Source: Serratia liquefaciens ATCC 27592 (GTDB lineage Bacteria; Pseudomonadota; Gammaproteobacteria; Enterobacterales; Enterobacteriaceae). Taken from it: a DNA stretch of 64,000 nt. The notes beneath the pieces were generated by a model, which searched no databases, was not told the DNA's origin, and saw nothing but the letters and a program-made list of their open reading frames with translations. Positions 48,331-58,465 of this stretch are shown here, piece by piece. The DNA lies in the NCBI RefSeq assembly GCF_000422085.1, contig NC_021741.1, positions 1,736,001 to 1,800,000 on the forward strand, in the 5' to 3' direction. The translations under genes and the position numbers were made by a program. Numbering within the stretch: the first letter of the stretch is position 1; each line of letters starts with the position of its first letter.

Positions 48331-50466
48331 TTATACCGATTCACCTATTTGCGCATTAAGCATCGTCAGTTCCGGCAAGAGTTCAATCACCAACCCAATC
48401 TGCTGCAGTACCAATTGATCTTTACTTTCCGGCTCCGGCGTTGCGTGTTGAATACGTTCTGCCAAGCTTTCTAATGCCTGAGTGATGCGCCGGTTGTCCT
48501 GCTCCTCCTGGTGCAGGGCGCCATCGACATAACAGACAGCATCATTCAGCAGATCCAAGGTTGCAGGGTTATTCAGGCGTTCACGGTGTGCCCCCAACGC
48601 CGAGATATAACTTAACAAGGTGTGGTTCAAACACAGCAGACGGAAGGCCGCATCCTGAACGTCTTTATTGGCTTTGGGATCGGCAGACATATTGGAAATC
48701 ACCGATGCCAGCTCTGCATCACTGTTGTGCGCATCCCGACGAGCAATACGATACGCAAGGCCGTTGTCTTTTCCCTGATGGTATTGCACCAAAATGGCAT
48801 CCAGATAACGGCAGTTGGCGTTCAGCGTCTTACTGACCACCGTGGGTAATTGCCGGAACTTCCAGTCAGGCCAGATAAAGCTGACTGCGGCCCAAGCGAT
48901 GGCGCAACCCAGCAGCGTGTCGTAAACGCGCGGTGCGGCGACTTCGAAACCTTCGCCCAGTAGGTTAAAGCACAGCAATACCAGCAGGGTGATAAACATG
49001 GTGGCATGTGCGTACTGCACGGTGCGAAAAGCAAAAAACAAAACGCCGCTAATCACAATCAGCACCAGTTGGCCTTCCACCGAGGGCACAAAATAGAGGA
49101 TTGGCAGCCCGACAAGAATACCGGCCAGTGTGCCGATTATCCTCAAGGCCAGCCTGCGGCGAGTGGCGTTGTAGTTGGGTTGGCAGACAAACAGGCTGGT
49201 TAACAGGATCCAATAACCATGCTGCATCCCAGTAAATTGAATAAAGGCATAACCAATACACAGCACCACAGACATGCGAATGGCATGGCGGAACAAGGCC
49301 GATTGCGGCGTCAGATGGCGGCTGATGCGCAAGCGAATATCGCTCCAGCCGGTGAGCCGGTCATCCGACAGGCTGTTCTCTTCCACCTGGCCGTTGGCCA
49401 ATGCCTGTTCGGATTCAATATTTGCCAGCTGTGCGTCAATCGCTCGCAAATTTTTCAACAGGTGCGAAAGCGCCTTGGTCAACTCGCGATTTTCCGGGGT
49501 CAGGGTAACGCGAGCCAAAGCTTCATCAATGCGAGCAAAGGCAGGTTCGAAGCGAATGTTATGCTGATACTTTTGCCGCATCAAAATTGACTGGGCCAAC
49601 TGCTGGCAGGCGCGAGCCTGCATGCTGAGCAAGCGCTGAAAGCGGAACAGGATATCGCTATGACGGAATTGTCGGCTTAGCGCCTGGTATTGAACGTGCG
49701 CGGAGCTGGCGCGTTCATGGATGTCCTGCGCAACGAAGTAATAATGCAGTGTCCGGCGGGTGCCTCGTTGGCCGCGATCGCCTTTTAACCGCGTCAGCAA
49801 TGAAGCTTTGGTTTGGTTGAGGATAGTCACCAGCGTGCTGTTGGCCATGGCAACGTCCATCCAGGGCAGGTCTGCATCCTGTTCGGCGTCGGGATCAAAC
49901 AGATTGGCTTTGGCGTCCAGATAATTCGCCAACTGGTCGTAACAACGCGCCAGATTTTCCTGTAGAGGACGGATAGGGAAGATCAGATGACCTATCAGCG
50001 TCAACAGGTTGTACCACAGGGCACCAATGATCAGCAGCATAGGCTGTTGATACCAGGCGTCATACATCGAAGTGCCGAGCATGGTGTAAACCGCGATCAG
50101 CAAGGCACCAAATGCAATGGTGGCGTAACGTTGTCCCAGAGCACCTAGCAGAATAAAGCCACAGGTGGAGGTCGTCAGGCCAAGCGCGAACAGCCAGGGG
50201 TAGGGAAACAGCAGTTCAATGGAGGCGGAGGCAACAAAAAAACACACCAGCGTAATCAGCAAGTTGCGTAGTCTGCCGGTCAGGCGATCATCCAAATCGG
50301 TCAACGCCGCCGCCACCACCCCCAGAGTCAGGGGAATGGTGAGTTTCGGTATACCGAGCCACCAGGGGACGGCGGCTGCGCCGGCCAGCGCAATAAAAAT
50401 ACGCAGGTCATAAAGCAGGTTGCTGTTGTAGGCATAACGGCGTATTGCTGGTGCAAAAGAGAGCAC
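48331..50466 (-). CDS. yccS: YccS, FUSC/YccS-family inner-membrane protein
   Basis: 711 residues (E. coli 717-720). Two blocks of about five to six membrane helices (about 20-160 and 390-530) surround cytoplasmic helical segments, the arrangement of the fusaric-acid-resistance-like efflux family. The transported molecule is not established. Downstream of yccF with a 26-bp gap, so probably co-transcribed. Confidence 0.9.
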   Translation of the reverse strand: MLSFAPAIRRYAYNSNLLYDLRIFIALAGAAAVPWWLGIPKLTIPLTLGVVAAALTDLDDRLTGRLRNLLITLVCFFVASASIELLFPYPWLFALGLTTSTCGFILLGALGQRYATIAFGALLIAVYTMLGTSMYDAWYQQPMLLIIGALWYNLLTLIGHLIFPIRPLQENLARCYDQLANYLDAKANLFDPDAEQDADLPWMDVAMANSTLVTILNQTKASLLTRLKGDRGQRGTRRTLHYYFVAQDIHERASSAHVQYQALSRQFRHSDILFRFQRLLSMQARACQQLAQSILMRQKYQHNIRFEPAFARIDEALARVTLTPENRELTKALSHLLKNLRAIDAQLANIESEQALANGQVEENSLSDDRLTGWSDIRLRISRHLTPQSALFRHAIRMSVVLCIGYAFIQFTGMQHGYWILLTSLFVCQPNYNATRRRLALRIIGTLAGILVGLPILYFVPSVEGQLVLIVISGVLFFAFRTVQYAHATMFITLLVLLCFNLLGEGFEVAAPRVYDTLLGCAIAWAAVSFIWPDWKFRQLPTVVSKTLNANCRYLDAILVQYHQGKDNGLAYRIARRDAHNSDAELASVISNMSADPKANKDVQDAAFRLLCLNHTLLSYISALGAHRERLNNPATLDLLNDAVCYVDGALHQEEQDNRRITQALESLAERIQHATPEPESKDQLVLQQIGLVIELLPELTMLNAQIGESV

Positions 50467-50492
50467 AAAAAACTCCTCGGGCGGAGAAAAAA

Positions 50493-50945
50493 TTAACGCT
50501 GCTGATACTGACGACGGGCATTTTCAGTTCTGGCCTGTTGCGCCATTTCTACTGAGACCACGCGACGCCCAACCGGCCACAGGGCAATGGCGGCGATTTT
50601 GAAATTGGCAATGCCCACCGGAATGCCAATAATAGTTACGCACTGCACAATACCGGCGGCGATATGCGACAGGCAGAGCCACCAGCCGAACAGGATCAGC
50701 CAGACAATATTCAGCAGCGAGCCGCTGGCGGAAAGCAGCGCATTACTTTTTTCCGGATAAAGCTCATTAACGTGAATAGCTTCATTACCGAACGGCAGTA
50801 ACGACAGCTTGGTGATCTCCCAGCAGGAGCGAGTCAGTGGCAGGGTGATGATCAACAGCACGCTAAATACCGTGGCGATCAGCCAGCCCAGGGTAGTGAC
50901 AAAACCGCCCAACACAAAATTAAGAATATTCAGTACAGTACGCAT
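50493..50945 (-). CDS. yccF: YccF, small inner-membrane protein
   Basis: 150 residues from the ATG at 50945 (MRTVLNILNFVLGGFVTTLGWL), as in E. coli (148); a start three codons earlier is possible. Four hydrophobic segments make two YccF repeats, with SCWEITKLSLLPFGNEAIHV between and IGIPVGIANFKIAAIALWPVGRRVV at the end. Function unknown. First gene of a yccF-yccS unit, divergent from helD. Confidence 0.9.
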   Translation of the reverse strand: MRTVLNILNFVLGGFVTTLGWLIATVFSVLLIITLPLTRSCWEITKLSLLPFGNEAIHVNELYPEKSNALLSASGSLLNIVWLILFGWWLCLSHIAAGIVQCVTIIGIPVGIANFKIAAIALWPVGRRVVSVEMAQQARTENARRQYQQR

Positions 50946-50973
50946 AGTCGTCATTCTGCTCTAATGATGGCCA

Positions 50974-51009
50974 AACCGCGATGCGGTTGCGTTTGCTATC
51001 AAAACGCAA
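50974..51009. repeat. Tandem stem-loops between yccF and helD
   Basis: AACCGC-GAT-GCGGTT (50974-50988) is followed at once by TTGCGTTT/AAACGCAA (50987-51009, seven-base loop). They occupy the divergent promoter region and could be overlapping operators. Confidence 0.4.
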
Positions 51010-51111
51010 AATCTATTCTACCCTTTTTTTAGCGCTAGAGTGCCACTGCTTATCGCAGGTAAACTGGCAGATATCCGTTATTTAATCTCAACATAGTCAT
51101 GGCGCGAAGAT

Positions 51112-53166
51112 ATGGAACTTAAAGCGACATCGCTGGGGAAACACCTGGCTCAGCATCCTTATAACCGCGTGCGGTTGCTGCACGCCGGGGTCGAGGTGAG
51201 CGGTGAAAAGCATGAATACCTTATTCCTTTCAATCAGTTGATTCAGGTCAGATGCAAGCGCGGCATCGTCTGGGGCGAGCTGGAGTTTGAGCTGCCGGAT
51301 GAAAAAGTGGTACGCCTGCACGGGACTGAATGGCAGGAAACTCAGCGTTTCTATCATTACCTCCAGCAGGCCTGGCAGCAATGGAGCGCTGAGATGAGCG
51401 AGGTCAGCGCCGGCGTTTTGCAGCAACAGGTCGAACATATTCAGCGAATTGAGCAACAGGATAAGTGGTTCAAGAAATCCGAACTGGGCAAGTTGCAGCA
51501 ACAGATTCGCCAGTCTTTCGGTGCTTTGCCCATGCCGGTTGCACGGCTGGAGGAATTTGACAACTGTCGGGAAGATTATCAACTCTGCCGCCAATGGCTG
51601 CAGCACGGGTTGCACAGCGTGGAGCAGCGTAACCGGCAGTGGACCGAACGGATGCTGGAGACGCATCATGATTTCTTCCAGAACATCGAAAGCTCACCGC
51701 TGAACGACTCGCAAAGTCGCGCCGTAGTTAACGGTGAAGACTCGGTATTGGTATTGGCCGGAGCAGGCAGCGGAAAAACCTCGGTATTGGTAGCGCGCGC
51801 GGGTTGGCTATTGCGTCGTCAGGAGGCCGAACCCGGGCAAATACTGCTGCTGGCATTCGGTCGCCAGGCGGCGGAAGAGATGAACGAACGCATTCAGGAA
51901 CGGCTGGGCGGCGTGGCTATCCAGGCCAAAACCTTCCATGCACTGGCACTACAGATTATCCAACAGGGCAACCGCAAGGTGCCGGCGATCAGTAAGCTGG
52001 AAACCGACAGCAAGGCTCGCCGGGCTTTGCTGATTACCCATTGGCAGCAGCAGTGCGCAGAGAAAAAAGCCCAGGCTAAAGGCTGGCGCCAATGGTTGAT
52101 TGAAGAGTTGGAATGGGAAGTGCCCGAAGGCGATTTTTGGCAGGACAAGCGCCTGGCGGAGCGGTTGGCCGGCAGACTCGAACGCTGGTTGGGCCTGATG
52201 CGCATGCACGGCGGTAGCCAGGCAGAAATGATCGAACAGGCGGATGAAGAAATTCGTGACCTGTTCTCAAAACGCATTCGCTTAATGGCTCCTTTGCTCA
52301 AGGCCTGGAAAGGGGCGTTGAAAGAGGAAGGGGCGGTGGACTTCTCAGGCCTGATCCACCAGGCGGTCAATATCTTGGAGAAAGGTCGGTTCGTCAGCCC
52401 GTGGAAACACATCCTGGTGGACGAGTTTCAGGACATTTCACCCCAGCGTGCGCAATTACTGGCGGCGTTGCGTAAACAAAATAAACAAACCTGCCTGTTT
52501 GCGGTAGGTGACGACTGGCAGGCCATTTACCGCTTCAGCGGGGCCGAGCTGACGTTGACCACCGCCTTTGCCGAGAACTTTGGCGAAGGTGCCCAGTGTG
52601 CGCTTGATACCACTTACCGTTTCAATGATCGTATCGGCGAGATCGCGAACCGTTTTGTGCAACAGAACCCGCATCAGCTGAAAAAACCGTTGAACAGCCT
52701 GAGCAAGGGTAATAAGAAATCGGTGATTTTATTACCGAATGAGCAGCTTGAAAATCTGTTGGACAAGCTGAGCGGTTATGCCAAGCCGGATGAGCGAATT
52801 CTGGTGCTGGCACGCTATCACCATTTGAAACCGCAGGCGCTGGCAAAAGCGGCGACCCGTTGGCCAAAACTGACCCTCGAGTTTATGACCATTCACGCCA
52901 GTAAAGGGCAGCAGGCGGAGTACGTGATCATCGCCGGTTTGCACCAAGGCAGCGACGGTTTTCCGGCGGTCGCGCGTGAGTCGGTATTGGAGGATGTTTT
53001 GTTGCCGCAGCCGGAAGATTTCCCGGATGCCGAAGAGCGGCGACTGCTGTATGTAGCGCTGACTCGCGCCAAGCATCAGGTCTGGTTACTGCAGGATCGT
53101 GAACGTCCGTCGGTCTTCGTTGAACAACTGCAGGATCTCGGCGTTCCTGCTCAGAAGAAGCCTTAA
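51112..53166 (+). CDS. helD: DNA helicase IV
   Basis: 684 residues, equal to E. coli HelD. An N-terminal domain (about 1-190) precedes a UvrD/Rep-type SF1A motor: AGAGSGKTSVLVARAGWLL (motif I, about 220-238), the DEFQDISP Walker B (about 432-439), DDWQAIYRFSGA (motif III) and LLYVALTRAKHQVWLL (motif VI, near 645). It unwinds DNA 3' to 5' and can modulate RecA filaments and RecF-pathway repair. No genes overlap it. Confidence 0.96.
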   Translation: MELKATSLGKHLAQHPYNRVRLLHAGVEVSGEKHEYLIPFNQLIQVRCKRGIVWGELEFELPDEKVVRLHGTEWQETQRFYHYLQQAWQQWSAEMSEVSAGVLQQQVEHIQRIEQQDKWFKKSELGKLQQQIRQSFGALPMPVARLEEFDNCREDYQLCRQWLQHGLHSVEQRNRQWTERMLETHHDFFQNIESSPLNDSQSRAVVNGEDSVLVLAGAGSGKTSVLVARAGWLLRRQEAEPGQILLLAFGRQAAEEMNERIQERLGGVAIQAKTFHALALQIIQQGNRKVPAISKLETDSKARRALLITHWQQQCAEKKAQAKGWRQWLIEELEWEVPEGDFWQDKRLAERLAGRLERWLGLMRMHGGSQAEMIEQADEEIRDLFSKRIRLMAPLLKAWKGALKEEGAVDFSGLIHQAVNILEKGRFVSPWKHILVDEFQDISPQRAQLLAALRKQNKQTCLFAVGDDWQAIYRFSGAELTLTTAFAENFGEGAQCALDTTYRFNDRIGEIANRFVQQNPHQLKKPLNSLSKGNKKSVILLPNEQLENLLDKLSGYAKPDERILVLARYHHLKPQALAKAATRWPKLTLEFMTIHASKGQQAEYVIIAGLHQGSDGFPAVARESVLEDVLLPQPEDFPDAEERRLLYVALTRAKHQVWLLQDRERPSVFVEQLQDLGVPAQKKP

Positions 53167-53192
53167 AATTAAGGCCTGGCGGAAACCAGGCC
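53165..53192. terminator. Terminator between helD and mgsA
   Basis: GGCCTGG, six bases, CCAGGCC, with TTAATTTT on the minus strand. It mainly suits mgsA; helD read-through may also stop here. Confidence 0.65.
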
Positions 53193-53199
53193 GCGAGCG

Positions 53200-53658
53200 T
53201 TACTTCAGGCGATCCTGCAAATAGCGCTGATAATCAGGAATGGCAATTTCCACTTCACGTTTGAAGAGCGAAGAATCGATCAGGAAATCCGCCGTTGAGC
53301 GGTTGGTGGCGACGGGAATGTTCCATACCGTCGCCAGACGCAGCAGGGCTTTCACATCCGGATCGTGGGGAACCGCATTGAGGGGATCCCAGAAGAAGAT
53401 CAGCATATCTATTTTGCCCTCGGCAATCAGTGCGCCGACCTGCTGATCGCCTCCCATCGGGCCGCTTAACATGCTCTGCACCGGAATGCCGCTGGCACGC
53501 TGGATCAGGTTACCGGTAGTGCCGGTGGCGTACAGTTGATGATGCTCAAGGACGGATTTGTTTTCTTCAACCCAGGCAAGCAGGGCTTGTTTGCGGTGAT
53601 CGTGTGCCACCAGCGCAATGTGTTTACGCGCGGCGATAGTGCGGGTAGTAAATTCCAT
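53200..53658 (-). CDS. mgsA: Methylglyoxal synthase
   Basis: 152 residues. [16 protein letters not shown] at the start, the phosphate-binding GTTGNL (about 47-52), [14 protein letters not shown] with the catalytic Asp (about 72) and [18 protein letters not shown] are standard. It converts dihydroxyacetone phosphate to methylglyoxal, a bypass that relieves sugar-phosphate stress; phosphate inhibits it. Single gene between helD and yccT. Confidence 0.97.
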   Translation of the reverse strand: MEFTTRTIAARKHIALVAHDHRKQALLAWVEENKSVLEHHQLYATGTTGNLIQRASGIPVQSMLSGPMGGDQQVGALIAEGKIDMLIFFWDPLNAVPHDPDVKALLRLATVWNIPVATNRSTADFLIDSSLFKREVEIAIPDYQRYLQDRLK

Positions 53659-53750
53659 CTCGATGTCCTTCGCTAATCAGGGGATGTGCGACAGATTACT
53701 GAAACTGTTTTTCACTGCCTAGCGTTTACACCTGAAAATGCGAAGAAAGC

Positions 53751-53770
53751 GCGCCTTTAAATAAAGGCGC
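53751..53770 (-). terminator. Weak terminator after yccT
   Basis: GCGCCTTT, AAAT, AAAGGCGC; on the minus strand it is followed by GCTTTCTTCG, so only a modest pyrimidine tail. Confidence 0.45.
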
Positions 53771-53778
53771 CGGTAATC

Positions 53779-54450
53779 TTAACGCACGGGCTGTTTATTC
53801 GCCCAATGGAGGAAACGCTTTTGCGTTTCTTTGTCCGCCTGCTGGAACCAGTATTGCAGCATCTGTTCGGAAACGTTCTCACCCTTCAAAGTGACCGTGG
53901 GGGAGTTCAGCGCGGCACTGGCGAGCGGAGAGGAAGGCGTGGCCGCGCGCACCTGGGTGAAAGCCGGTACCGAGGCCGGGCGGTTTTGACTGTTGTAGTC
54001 CGCCATGACTTTTTCCAAATCGACGCTGAGCGTGGCGCCATCGGCATGCAGCACGTCGTGTTTCATCGCCAGCGCGTTACCGTTCTTATCAATCACTTGA
54101 TAGTTGAGCGTTTTATCGAATCTTTGGCCATCACGTACATTTTCAATGCGTGGCAGCTCAATGGCAACGGAGCTGACATTCTGCGTACTGAAGGTCGCGA
54201 TCAGCGGAGGGGAGGTATAGGCAGTTTGCTCGTGCTGCCCTGAACGTACAGACTTGGCCACTTTAAACAGCAACTGATGTTGCCCGCCATCCAGCTCCAG
54301 GCTGTCGGCACCTTTTAACAACGCTCCTGTCATTTTCTTGCCGTCGACCACCAGCAGATCGATGTCCGGGGAGAGTTTCAGGGTCGTAGCCACGGCAGGC
54401 ATGCTGATACTGATGCTGAGCAGCCCCGCAACCATCAGACCAAATTTCAT
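53779..54450 (-). CDS. yccT: YccT/CsgI, periplasmic DUF2057 protein
   Basis: 223 residues from the ATG at 54450, with AAGGAG nine bases upstream and a clear signal peptide (about 1-21, ending PAVA); a longer in-frame start adds a non-conserved stretch. LKLSPDIDLLVVDGKKMTGALLKGAD and the end WFQQADKETQKRFLHWANKQP match E. coli YccT, which was renamed CsgI because it inhibits curli subunit polymerisation. Whether curli genes exist here cannot be seen. Confidence 0.9.
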   Translation of the reverse strand: MKFGLMVAGLLSISISMPAVATTLKLSPDIDLLVVDGKKMTGALLKGADSLELDGGQHQLLFKVAKSVRSGQHEQTAYTSPPLIATFSTQNVSSVAIELPRIENVRDGQRFDKTLNYQVIDKNGNALAMKHDVLHADGATLSVDLEKVMADYNSQNRPASVPAFTQVRAATPSSPLASAALNSPTVTLKGENVSEQMLQYWFQQADKETQKRFLHWANKQPVR

Positions 54451-54710
54451 GGTTATCTCCTTATAAGTGGCATCGCTATTAGTGTTGAACACGCCATAGA
54501 TTGTGTCAAAGTTTTTCAGCATTACGGTTTTATTTACAAATGTACACACTTATTTTCATTTGGACATTTATTTGAGCCGGATATGCTGGCAGTGACAGCA
54601 TCAGACCGCAAAAGTGGCCGGGAGTTTCCGCATGGTTGCGTTTAGCCGATTTAAAGCCGATAGGGTACACTCGAAATAGGGAAATCGCCCGTTGATGATT
54701 GGAGCTGAAG

Positions 54711-55124
54711 ATGCAAGACCACGAGATTGCCGACCTGCTCAAGCAGGTGAAAACCATTGCGCTGGTGGGTGCCAGTGATAATCCGTCCCGGCCCAGCTTT
54801 GGTGTCATGGCTTATCTGCTGTCACAGGGATATCAGGTAACGCCGGTCAGCCCCAAGCTGTCAGGGCAAACGTTGCTTGGCCAGCAGGCCTATGCCACGC
54901 TGAAAGATATTCCGCACCCGGTGGACATGGTTGATGTGTTCCGTAATTCAGAGGCGGCGTATAGCGTAGCGCAAGAGGCGATTGCGATTGGTGCCAAAGC
55001 GTTATGGCTGCAAATTGGCGTTATTAATGAACAGGCCGAGGCGTTGGCACGTGAGGCAGGATTGAAGGTGGTAATGGACCGTTGCCCTAAAATCGAGCTT
55101 CCTCGCCTGGGTCTGGAGCGCTGA
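54711..55124 (+). CDS. yccU: YccU, CoA-binding-fold protein
   Basis: 137 residues from the ATG at 54711 (GGAG six bases upstream; E. coli YccU has the same length). The Rossmann CoA-binding domain shows IALVGASDNPSRPSF (about 17-31) and VDMVDVFRNSEAA near residue 70, ending in MDRCPKIELPRLGLE. Binding of CoA or nucleotide is known for the fold; the cell role is not. It converges on hspQ. Confidence 0.9.
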   Translation: MQDHEIADLLKQVKTIALVGASDNPSRPSFGVMAYLLSQGYQVTPVSPKLSGQTLLGQQAYATLKDIPHPVDMVDVFRNSEAAYSVAQEAIAIGAKALWLQIGVINEQAEALAREAGLKVVMDRCPKIELPRLGLER

Positions 55125-55138
55125 AAGCCGGTAAAAGA

Positions 55139-55164
55139 AAAGGCCTGGCAAATGCCAGGCCCTT
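55139..55164. terminator. Terminator between yccU and hspQ
   Basis: GGCCTGGCA, AA, TGCCAGGCC, with TTTTCTTTT on the minus strand and CTTATT on the plus strand. Best suited to hspQ. Confidence 0.75.
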
Positions 55165-55190
55165 ATTGGGTGTTTCTCAGGCCTGGCTAA

Positions 55191-55508
55191 TCAGTTGCGC
55201 AGGCGAGGGGCTTGGAGCTGGTGACGGATAGATTCCGCCAACTCGTCCAGTGAAGGTTGTTCAGGATGGGCATCCTGGGCTTCGCCGTCCAGCTGTGCTT
55301 CCGCCAGATAGGTATGCACCGGTTGGCCTTCTTCGTCCTCCATCACCACGTGGTACCAAGGGGCGAAACGTAGATCGGTATTCGCCGCTATTTCATCAGC
55401 TTTAGGCTGTTCCATGGAGTATTCAGGGTCGATATCAATTACCACCCCCAAGTACCCCAGCAGCTTATGCCGAACCTGTTGTCCGATACCGAATTTGCTG
55501 GCAATCAT
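55191..55508 (-). CDS. hspQ: Heat-shock protein HspQ (hemimethylated-DNA binding)
   Basis: 105 residues from the ATG at 55508 ([30 protein letters not shown]), the E. coli length; GGAGGTCATC lies just before. HspQ binds hemimethylated oriC in vitro and acts as an adaptor/enhancer for Lon degradation of damaged proteins. An extra 20-residue upstream extension would run through the promoter and is rejected. A sigma-32 promoter is visible upstream. Confidence 0.95.
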   Translation of the reverse strand: MIASKFGIGQQVRHKLLGYLGVVIDIDPEYSMEQPKADEIAANTDLRFAPWYHVVMEDEEGQPVHTYLAEAQLDGEAQDAHPEQPSLDELAESIRHQLQAPRLRN

Positions 55509-55540
55509 GATGACCTCCTGAGAAACAGTGCCTTGCTCTC

Positions 55541-55569
55541 TATATGAGGGCAAAACAGCGTATTTCAAG
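55541..55569 (-). promoter_or_regulatory. Sigma-32 heat-shock promoter of hspQ
   Basis: Minus strand CTTGAAA (55563-55569), 13 bp, CCTCATATA (55541-55549): the -35 is perfect and the -10 differs from CCCCATNTA by one base. Transcription would begin about 25 bp before the start codon. Confidence 0.8.
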
Positions 55570-56760
55570 TTACATCACCCGACACGCAAACCCTTTCAAA
55601 TACAGCCCTTCAGGGTAAGTCGCAATTACCGGGTGATCGGCAGCCTGACGATACTGCTCTATAAATTGTACATCACGCCCGGCATCTACAGCGGCATCGG
55701 CCAAAATTTTCTGGAACAAATCGGTAGGCATCAGACCGGAGCAGGAGAAGCTCAGCAAAATACCGCCTGGATTCAGCAACTGAAGCGCTAACATGTTGAT
55801 ATCTTTATAGCCACGGCAGGCACTGGCCAGCTGGTTTTTATTCTCGACGAACTTCGGCGGATCCATAATGATCAGATCGAATTTTTCACCCTGCGTGCGG
55901 TAGTTGCGCAGCAGTTGGAACACGTCATCGCGCACAAACTCGGCCTTGCTCAGATCCAACCGGTTCAGTTCAACGTTCTGCTTGGCGATATCCAACGCCG
56001 CTTGCGACGTATCTACGCTGATCACCTGTGAGCAACCGCCCATCAATGCAGATACCGCGAATGCGCCGGTATAAGAGAAGCAGTTAAGCACGCGGCGGCC
56101 GGCGGAATAGTTACGGGCAGCCAGGCGGCTGTCGCGCTGGTCGAGGTAAAAACCGGTCTTATGACCCTGCTGAATGTCCACCAGCAGCTTCATGCCATGC
56201 TCGGTGATCGGCAACAGAGCAGGGGGCAGGCCACCCAATACCGGGCCTTGCGCCAACGGCAGGCCTTCTTTCTTACGCACCGCGACGTCTGAGCGATCGT
56301 AAATGGCGCATTCCGGGTAGCAATGCTGCAAGGCGGTAATTAGCGCAGCACGCTGATACTCGGCGCCGGCAGACAGCAATTGCAACACCAGGAAATTCTG
56401 GAAGCGATCGATGGTGATGCCCGGCATGCCGTCGGATTCACCGGCGATCAGACGGTATCCGTCCAACCCGTCGCGCTTCGCAACCCAATCACGCCAACTT
56501 TGTGCCTGCTGTAAACGGCGGATGAAGAATTCGATGTTAACGTCTTCATCCTGCTGGAAAGTCCAGACACGGGCACGGATTTGCGATTCAGGCGAGTAGG
56601 CGCCGCGCGCCAGCCATTTTCCCTGCGCGTCGTGAATATCGATGGTTTCGCCGGACAGGGCTTTACCTTCAATACGTTGAACGGCACCGGAGAAGACCCA
56701 TGGGTGGCGACGGAGTAAGGACTTTTCACGTCCTTTGGCGAGAAACAGGCGTACGGTCAT
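55570..56760 (-). CDS. rlmI: 23S rRNA m5C1962 methyltransferase RlmI
   Basis: 396 residues, equal to E. coli. An N-terminal PUA-like domain ([24 protein letters not shown]), an EEHEE linker and a C-terminal Rossmann methyltransferase: [20 protein letters not shown] (about 218-237), [13 protein letters not shown] and FSCSGLM with catalytic Cys. It uses SAM to methylate C1962 of 23S rRNA. Divergent from acyP; its stop lies next to the hspQ promoter. Confidence 0.96.
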   Translation of the reverse strand: MTVRLFLAKGREKSLLRRHPWVFSGAVQRIEGKALSGETIDIHDAQGKWLARGAYSPESQIRARVWTFQQDEDVNIEFFIRRLQQAQSWRDWVAKRDGLDGYRLIAGESDGMPGITIDRFQNFLVLQLLSAGAEYQRAALITALQHCYPECAIYDRSDVAVRKKEGLPLAQGPVLGGLPPALLPITEHGMKLLVDIQQGHKTGFYLDQRDSRLAARNYSAGRRVLNCFSYTGAFAVSALMGGCSQVISVDTSQAALDIAKQNVELNRLDLSKAEFVRDDVFQLLRNYRTQGEKFDLIIMDPPKFVENKNQLASACRGYKDINMLALQLLNPGGILLSFSCSGLMPTDLFQKILADAAVDAGRDVQFIEQYRQAADHPVIATYPEGLYLKGFACRVM

Positions 56761-56852
56761 AATTAAGAATGCTGCCAGCTAGGTAAAAAGAGTGACATTG
56801 CCGTGCGTACGCACAGAAAATGCCATAAACGAAATTCGATAAGGGGCCGATT

Positions 56853-57131
56853 ATGACACAAGTTTGTATTGCTGCGTATGTCTATGGCGTGGTGCAAGGG
56901 GTAGGGTTTCGCTACAACACCCAGCACCAGGCGACGGCGTTGGGGTTAAGCGGATATGCGCGCAATCTTGATGACGGCAGCGTCGAGGTGGTGGCCTGCG
57001 GCGAGCAACCGCAGGTGGATAAACTGGTGGAATGGCTGAAAAGCGGCGGTCCGCGTAGCGCACGTGTCGATCGCGTGCTGGTGGAACCGCGCGGTACGGC
57101 AGATTATCAAGGCTTCAGCATTCGCTATTAG
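56853..57131 (+). CDS. acyP: Acylphosphatase
   Basis: 92 residues. [17 protein letters not shown] carries the phosphate cradle with the catalytic Arg (about 22), and the catalytic Asn is in [14 protein letters not shown] (about 40). It hydrolyses carboxyl-phosphate bonds such as acetyl phosphate and 1,3-bisphosphoglycerate. Ends four bases before the convergent tusE stop. Confidence 0.95.
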   Translation: MTQVCIAAYVYGVVQGVGFRYNTQHQATALGLSGYARNLDDGSVEVVACGEQPQVDKLVEWLKSGGPRSARVDRVLVEPRGTADYQGFSIRY

Positions 57132-57135
57132 CGTC

Positions 57136-57465
57136 TCAGATGCATTTTACCGGCTTCGGCAAACCGGCGATTTTTGTTGCCTGTTTGGCCGGGCCTTTGG
57201 GGAACAGGCGATAGAGGTAGCGGCTGTTGCCTTTCTCCTCTCCGTACTTCTGCGCCATAGCTTTGACCAGCATGCGGATCGCCGGTGAGGTATTAAATTC
57301 CAGGTAAAAGCCGCGTACGAAACGCACCACTTCCCAATGCGCCTCGGTTAGCGTGATTTCTTCCTGCTCGGCCAGCAGCGGCGCCAGGGCCTCGTGCCAG
57401 TCGGCGCTGTTTTTCAGGTAACCCTGTGCGTCAGTTTCAATAACCTGACCTTGATACTCCAACAT
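57136..57465 (-). CDS. tusE: Sulfur relay protein TusE
   Basis: 109 residues of the DsrC family. The penultimate Cys108 in KPVKCI is the sulfur-carrying residue on the flexible C-terminal arm; [24 protein letters not shown] is conserved. It takes sulfur from TusBCD and passes it to MnmA for 2-thiouridine at tRNA wobble positions. Confidence 0.95.
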   Translation of the reverse strand: MLEYQGQVIETDAQGYLKNSADWHEALAPLLAEQEEITLTEAHWEVVRFVRGFYLEFNTSPAIRMLVKAMAQKYGEEKGNSRYLYRLFPKGPAKQATKIAGLPKPVKCI

Positions 57466-57524
57466 ACTGCCTCGGTAACGGGTAATTCAGAACGGCCGCC
57501 AGTTTAGCAAACTTTTACCGCCGC

Positions 57525-57555
57525 AAAAAATAAAGCCCCGCCGGAGCGGGGCTTT
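57525..57555 (-). terminator. yccA terminator
   Basis: AAAGCCCCGC, CGGA, GCGGGGCTTT; the minus strand continues ATTTTTTG. It lies directly after the yccA stop. Confidence 0.88.
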
Positions 57556-57576
57556 AGGTATGACTCAGACGCCGAA

Positions 57577-58236
57577 TCAGTTGCTGCGCGCGAAGCCCAG
57601 AATGCTCAACAGGCTGATGAACATGTTGTACAACGATACGTACAGGCTGACGGTGGCGCGAATGTAGTTAGTCTCGCCGCCGTGAATAATGTTGCTGGTT
57701 TCCCACAGGATGGCGCCGGCGGAGAACAGGATAAACAGTGCGCTAATCGCCAGGTGCAGGGCCGGGATCTGCAGGAACAGATTGGCGATCACCGCCACCA
57801 GCAGTACTACAAAACCGGCCATCATCATTCCGGACAGGAACGACATATCCTTGCGGGTGGTCAGCACGTAGGCTGAACAGCAGAAGAACACCACTGCGGT
57901 GCCTCCCAGCGCCAGCATGATCAGATCGCCGGCTCCGGTATTAATAAATGAACTGAGGATGGGGCCCAGGGCATAACCCATAAAACCGGTCAGGGCGAAT
58001 GCCGCCAGGATGCCTGCAGGGCTGTTAGCCAGCTTGTGGGTCAGGAACATCAGCCCGTAGAAGCCGACCAGCATCAGCAGCAGGCCCGGTGCCGGCAGCC
58101 CCAGCATGGTGCTGGCGGTTGCGGTGAGCGCCGAGAAGGCCAGCGTCAGTGAAAGCAGAAAATAGGTGTTACGCAGAACCTTATGCGTACTCAGCAAAGA
58201 GTCGCGCGAGGAGGATGAGACGACAATACGGTCCAT
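57577..58236 (-). CDS. yccA: YccA, Bax-inhibitor-1 family membrane protein
   Basis: 219 residues with seven hydrophobic helices. The BI-1 motif region around [34 protein letters not shown] at the C-terminus is well kept. YccA binds and modulates the FtsH protease and helps cells survive jammed Sec translocons. Upstream of serT, as in E. coli. Confidence 0.94.
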   Translation of the reverse strand: MDRIVVSSSSRDSLLSTHKVLRNTYFLLSLTLAFSALTATASTMLGLPAPGLLLMLVGFYGLMFLTHKLANSPAGILAAFALTGFMGYALGPILSSFINTGAGDLIMLALGGTAVVFFCCSAYVLTTRKDMSFLSGMMMAGFVVLLVAVIANLFLQIPALHLAISALFILFSAGAILWETSNIIHGGETNYIRATVSLYVSLYNMFISLLSILGFARSN

Positions 58237-58465
58237 AATGATCTCTCTTAGTCAGGTCATCACAAAATTAGTGACGATGATAGGCAGCGCAAGCGTTTGA
58301 TTAAAGTTTGTTTACCAATCTTTACCCTTAGTTATCATTGCTGCAACCTTGAGCCGGAGTTGGCGGTTTCTTCAACGCTCAAGCGTGAGGTGCTGGTTTT
58401 TCGTTCGGTTGAACGGCCTTGGGCTTTACAAGCGGATCAGCTCTGTTTATAGTTCGCCTCGTTGC

